Of a stretch of DNA of 64,000 bases, positions 60,847 to 64,000 are shown piece by piece. A program made the translations under genes and the position numbers. Numbering within the stretch: the stretch's first letter is position 1; every line of letters begins with the position of its first letter. The DNA is from Murimonas intestini (GTDB lineage Bacteria; Bacillota; Clostridia; Lachnospirales; Lachnospiraceae): positions 118,207 to 182,206 of the forward strand of contig NZ_JANKBI010000013.1 of the NCBI RefSeq assembly GCF_024622195.1, in the 5' to 3' direction. The notes under the pieces were generated by a model. The model made no database searches, had not been told where the DNA came from, and worked only from the letters and a program-made list of their open reading frames with translations.

Positions 60847-61710
60847 TTAACTCCAGCGTCTTTTCTGTATTGACTGAACGGTTAAAAATATAAAGACTGC
60901 AGTGACTGACAAGTAATAAATGATTCCTGTCACATCCAGCATCCCGTTCACAAAATTTGAAAAGTGACTCTGTATATTAAAGATTTCCATGAACTTCTGA
61001 ATAGCGCCTTCAAAAAGCGCCTGGTCCAGATTGTACAATATGAGCAGGACTGCCTCCCCAAGAATTCCTATGGTGCATGCCAGCAGTCCATTCTTTAAGA
61101 CAGCGTAGATAATCACACATGCCGCTATAAGAAGAACTGTAAATGCCATAAATGAAGTTGCCGCAGTCTCAGAGAAAAAACCTTCTATACCGCTCATGAT
61201 CTGGCCTATGAAAATCACCACAAAGGTCAGGACCGCCGCAATGATCTGGCTCTCTGTCACAGATGAAAGGAACATACCGATCGATATATTCGCACATCCC
61301 AGAAGAAAGAAACCAAGAAGCGCCGTATATGCCATGGGCATAGATACCGTACCATACATAGACATAATAAGCGGATAAAAGCAAAGGATCACTATAGGTA
61401 TAAGATATATGCCTACAAGAGCCAGATACTTTCCAATTACAATATCTCCCACCTGAACAGGTGATGTCAGAAGCAGCTGGTCTGTCTTTTGTTTTCTCTC
61501 CTCAGCCAGTACCCTCATGGTCAGAACAGGTGTGACTATCAGAAAGACAAAGGTGATCGAAGAGAGGGTATACCCAAAGATTGGATAGCCTGCCTGCAGA
61601 TTGTATGCTGTAAAATAGATACCAGTCAGCAGCAGTATAAATGCAATAAATACATAGCCAGTCATAGAAGCCAGATAGGCCTTGAGTTCTTTTCTTAATA
61701 TTGCCTTCAT
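60847..61710 (-). CDS. ABC-2 type permease, GldF-like
   Basis: A 287-residue ABC-2 permease with six hydrophobic segments, starting MKAILRKELKAYLASMTGYVF, and with MRVLAEERKQKTDQLLLTSP, the hallmark of GldF/NosY-like permeases. It partners the ATPase encoded directly upstream; start codon and upstream stop share a base (TGATG). Confidence 0.92.
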   Translation of the reverse strand: MKAILRKELKAYLASMTGYVFIAFILLLTGIYFTAYNLQAGYPIFGYTLSSITFVFLIVTPVLTMRVLAEERKQKTDQLLLTSPVQVGDIVIGKYLALVGIYLIPIVILCFYPLIMSMYGTVSMPMAYTALLGFFLLGCANISIGMFLSSVTESQIIAAVLTFVVIFIGQIMSGIEGFFSETAATSFMAFTVLLIAACVIIYAVLKNGLLACTIGILGEAVLLILYNLDQALFEGAIQKFMEIFNIQSHFSNFVNGMLDVTGIIYYLSVTAVFIFLTVQSIQKRRWS

Positions 61711-62825
61711 CAGCTGAGTCCTCCTTCTGTCATATTATCTGCTATTTCATCTGCCGATTCTTCTTCCATCTCTTCTGTCCCGGAGGAAGATTCTGCCAAA
61801 CTTTCTGCAACATCTTCATTTGAATCATCTGACTTTTTCTTCCTGCCTGCCCGTTTTTTCAGCCCCCTCTTTCCTTTCTCACTCTTGTCCTGATTTGCAT
61901 CAGAAGTAAGCTCTAGGAATACATCCTCAAGGGACGCCTTCTCCTGCTTCATCATGAGTATGGGGCACTTTGCCTCTGCCAGCGCGTAAAAAAGCTCCTC
62001 CCTTGGATCCATATTCTCTTTCATTTGCAAGACTGCAGCCACTGTGCCATCCTCCTGGTTTGTCAGTTCCCAGGACTCCAGACCGTTTACTGTTTTTACT
62101 GCAGCTTCAATATTTTGGATATCCCCTTTGATAGCTGCTGACAAAATGCCGCAGCTCTGCATTTTCTTTGTGAGATTCTCCGGTGTATCACTTGCTACCA
62201 GTTCGCCTTTAGCGATGATCATGACATAATCACAGACTGCGCTTACCTCAGAGAGAATATGGGAGCTGAGGATAACTGTATGCTTTTTTGCCAGCCCCTT
62301 TATCAGATCCCTTATCTCAATAATCTGTTTTGGGTCCAGGCCTACTGTCGGCTCATCCAGAATAATGATCTCAGGATATCCCATTACTGCCTGCGCAAGT
62401 CCGACACGCTGGCGGTAACCTTTAGACAGGTTCTTGATCAGCCTGTTCTTCATATCCTTGATTTTCGTCATCTGCATGATCTCGTCAATCATCGCAGACC
62501 TCCGGTTTTTTGGTATCTTTTTAAGATCTGCAACAAATTCCATATACTCCTGTACTGTCATATCAAAATACAATGGCGGCTGCTCCGGCAGATAGCCAAT
62601 GCATTTCCTTGCTTCCTGCGGTTCCTCCAGAATGTCATGTCCGTTTATCCTCACCGTCCCTTCCGTCGATGCAATATAGCCGGTAATAATATTCATGGTA
62701 GTAGATTTTCCCGCTCCGTTCGGCCCCAGAAAGCCGTAGATCTGCCCCTGCTCCACCTTAAAGCTCAGACCGTTTACGGCAGTATGGCTGCCATACCTCT
62801 TGACCAGATTCTCAACTTCAATCAC
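61710..62825 (-). CDS. ABC transporter ATPase, GldA-like, with acidic tail
   Basis: The start is GTG 62825, with AGGAGG six bases upstream. Walker A is GPNGAGKST, the signature LSKGYRQRVG, Walker B IIILDEPTVGLD. The core ABC fold (about 1-235) is followed by a DUF4162-like domain and, from about residue 310, an unusual Lys/Glu/Ser-rich tail of 60 residues (KKRAGRKKKSDDSNEDVAES-type). It energises the GldF-like permease. First gene of a four-gene operon with GldF, GldG and DUF4340 genes. Confidence 0.92.
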   Translation of the reverse strand: MIEVENLVKRYGSHTAVNGLSFKVEQGQIYGFLGPNGAGKSTTMNIITGYIASTEGTVRINGHDILEEPQEARKCIGYLPEQPPLYFDMTVQEYMEFVADLKKIPKNRRSAMIDEIMQMTKIKDMKNRLIKNLSKGYRQRVGLAQAVMGYPEIIILDEPTVGLDPKQIIEIRDLIKGLAKKHTVILSSHILSEVSAVCDYVMIIAKGELVASDTPENLTKKMQSCGILSAAIKGDIQNIEAAVKTVNGLESWELTNQEDGTVAAVLQMKENMDPREELFYALAEAKCPILMMKQEKASLEDVFLELTSDANQDKSEKGKRGLKKRAGRKKKSDDSNEDVAESLAESSSGTEEMEEESADEIADNMTEGGLS

Positions 62826-62973
62826 AATAATCCTCCTTTTTGCTGCATGTAATAGACTTTATAAAAATACAAAAAAAATGTGTTTTTTATTCGAGAATAG
62901 TGTGATTTTTCTTTGAAAGTTTTGTGTCCTTATCTGTCCTGCCCCATTTTCTGCCGCTTTTCACCTGCTAAAT

Positions 62974-62990
62974 AAGTGTCTTCGACACTT
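62974..62990. repeat. Hairpin 1 at the left end of the IS91-type element
   Basis: AAGTGTC (62974-62980) and GACACTT (62984-62990) form a perfect 7-bp stem with loop TTC. It is the outer of two stems in the 90 bp before the transposase start. Confidence 0.6.
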
Positions 62991-63001
62991 CAGCTCCCCT
63001 G

Positions 63002-63019
63002 CCCCTCAATCTTGAGGGG
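63002..63019. repeat. Hairpin 2 at the left end of the IS91-type element
   Basis: CCCCTCAA (63002-63009) and TTGAGGGG (63012-63019) form a perfect 8-bp stem with loop TC, followed by TGGGCTTGCTTTTTTC. IS91-type elements carry subterminal stems at their origin or terminus, so this fits an element end; a terminator for leftward transcripts is another reading. Confidence 0.6.
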
Positions 63020-63059
63020 TGGGCTTGCTTTTTTCTTCTATCTGATTCATAATTATCTC

Positions 63060-64000
63060 ATGAACATCTTACAAGAGATTTTTAAAGACAATTACGAAAT
63101 CATTCAATATACCCTTCATCCCAGAGATGTTGAAATGGAAAATATCTCTAAGATGATTTATTGTGGTGACCCTTCCTTTGGCGGCGCCATGTATGCCTGC
63201 CCTCACTGCGGCAACTTGAAGTTTGTTCCTTTTCGCTGCAAAAGCCGTTTCTGTCCTACCTGCGGGGTCAAATACTCCCAGGAACGCTCCACTCAAATGG
63301 CTTTCAAACTAATACGCTGTACTCACCGGCACTGTGTCTTTACCATTGATGAAGAATTACGGCACTTTTTTCTGGAAGACCGCTCCCTTCTTGACTGCCT
63401 TTTCCAGGCTGTCCGCAGTGTTGTCCTGCGTATGTTCCATAACCTCAACAAATCCAAAAATTTTGTTCCCGGCATCGTCTGCGTCCTTCACACTTTTGGG
63501 CGCCCCCTGGAATGGAATCCTCATATCCACTGCCTCATTTCGGAAGGAGGATTCTCGGATGACGGCTTCTGGCGGGTCGTCAAGCATTTTAATTATACCC
63601 TCTTAAGAAAGTCCTTTCAGACCGCTCTTCTCAATCTTCTCGAATCCCGCATTGGACCTTCTTTTAAAAAAACGAAAGCTCTTATCTACCATAAGGATAA
63701 AAATGGTTTTTATGTTTATGCCAAACCAAATCTCTGTGATACGGATGCGGTCATTAAATATATCAGCCGTTATCTCGGCCGCCCCGTCATTGCACTGAAA
63801 CGGATTGATTCCTATGATGGCACTAATGTCACATTTCACTATAACCGCCACGAAGACAATGCCTTTGTAAAAAGGACTCTTCCTGTTATAGATTTTATAA
63901 AGCTCCTGATTCAGCACATCCCTGAAAAAAACTTTAAAATGACACGTTACTATGGTCTTTATTCCAGGCACCGTAATAAAGATCAATCACTTTGGAAAGC
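63060..64000 (+). CDS. IS91-family HUH transposase, 3' end outside window
   Basis: The ATG at 63060 opens a frame that is still open at the right edge (313 codons seen). It has an N-terminal zinc-binding domain with C47, C50, C60, C65, C68 (CPHC and CPTC). The HUH nuclease motif HIH (155-157) lies in EWNPHIHCLI, and the two tyrosines of the Y2 type are probably in IKYISRYLGR (Y234, Y238). This is the IS91/IS801/IS1294 group that transposes by rolling circle through single-stranded DNA. No stops or frameshifts appear, so it is probably intact. A ribosome site is weak. Confidence 0.88.
   Translation, partial: MNILQEIFKDNYEIIQYTLHPRDVEMENISKMIYCGDPSFGGAMYACPHCGNLKFVPFRCKSRFCPTCGVKYSQERSTQMAFKLIRCTHRHCVFTIDEELRHFFLEDRSLLDCLFQAVRSVVLRMFHNLNKSKNFVPGIVCVLHTFGRPLEWNPHIHCLISEGGFSDDGFWRVVKHFNYTLLRKSFQTALLNLLESRIGPSFKKTKALIYHKDKNGFYVYAKPNLCDTDAVIKYISRYLGRPVIALKRIDSYDGTNVTFHYNRHEDNAFVKRTLPVIDFIKLLIQHIPEKNFKMTRYYGLYSRHRNKDQSLWK
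63060..64000 (+). mobile_element. IS91-type insertion sequence, right end not in window
   Basis: Defined by the intact HUH transposase frame and two perfect hairpins within 90 bp upstream. Elements of this group have no terminal inverted repeats and make no target duplication, so exact ends cannot be fixed here; the left end is probably between 62940 and 63059. Confidence 0.7.

Noticed and set aside
1..64000. tRNA or rRNA genes
   Set aside because: No cloverleaf-like T-loop/acceptor pattern or rRNA segment was recognised on reading both strands; a covariance search could still find one.

Overview
The window looks like chromosomal DNA of an anaerobic, spore-forming Clostridia species, most likely a gut Lachnospiraceae. 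This is inferred from gene content and protein style, not from a marker gene. Supporting signs are moderate GC, AGGAGG-type ribosome binding sites, sigmaA-like promoters, sporulation-linked genes (spmA, ricT), YesM/YesN-Lpl-type sugar uptake, a C-glycoside deglycosidase-type gene set, JetA/B/C of the Wadjet family, and a GldA/F/G-DUF4340 ABC operon. No rRNA, tRNA or CRISPR array was seen.

Layout. 1-4836 (+): a type IV pilus/type II secretion-like operon with a transglutaminase-like protein (cut by the left edge), a PilC/GspF platform protein, four small pilin-like or membrane proteins and a PilT ATPase. 4984-6339 (+): a sodium-coupled SNF transporter, closed by a bidirectional terminator. 6501-12774 (-): jetA-jetB-jetC, followed where jetD would be expected by a nucleoside hydrolase gene. 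12938-16265 (-): MoxR, DUF58 and DUF4129-like membrane protein operon. 16396-18281: accessory stretch with an internally deleted Rpn-family gene and a self-inhibited class III Fic protein lying between two copies of a hairpin repeat. 18282-25478 (-): GH43 glycosidase, two sugar permeases, binding lipoprotein and YesM/YesN two-component system, with a divergent LacI regulator (25709). 26831-30194 (-): two MATE exporters and a small membrane protein. 30295-40814 (-): a ten-gene catabolic and uptake cluster with two Gfo/Idh/MocA oxidoreductases, a complete Dpp-type ABC transporter, two TIM-barrel proteins and a small C-glycoside deglycosidase beta-like subunit. It is read from a strong promoter divergent from a second LacI regulator and an acetyltransferase (41105-42792). 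42892-44778 (-): a cell-wall-anchored surface protein. 45045-51418 (-): housekeeping genes spmA, rsmI, trmN6, ricT, holB, a guanylate-kinase-like gene and a PLP decarboxylase. 51663-54595: araD, a PadR regulator and a frameshifted MATE gene. 54593-56391: about 1.8 kb without a convincing gene, including a large nested palindrome and an AT-rich stretch with a strong minus-strand promoter. 56392-58164 (+): a GH2 glycosidase. 58159-62825 (-): GldA/GldF/GldG-like ABC system with DUF4340. 63060-64000 (+): an IS91-type HUH transposase cut by the right edge.

How the genes work together. The most coherent unit is the 30.2-41.1 kb cluster. An oxidoreductase is expected to oxidise the sugar of an imported glycoside to a 3-keto sugar, and the TIM-barrel alpha plus small beta subunit to break the sugar-aglycone bond, with import by the linked Dpp-type transporter and control by LacI. 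The Wadjet-like operon without its nuclease, the Fic gene between repeats, and the 54.6-55.2 kb palindrome are the main unexplained features.
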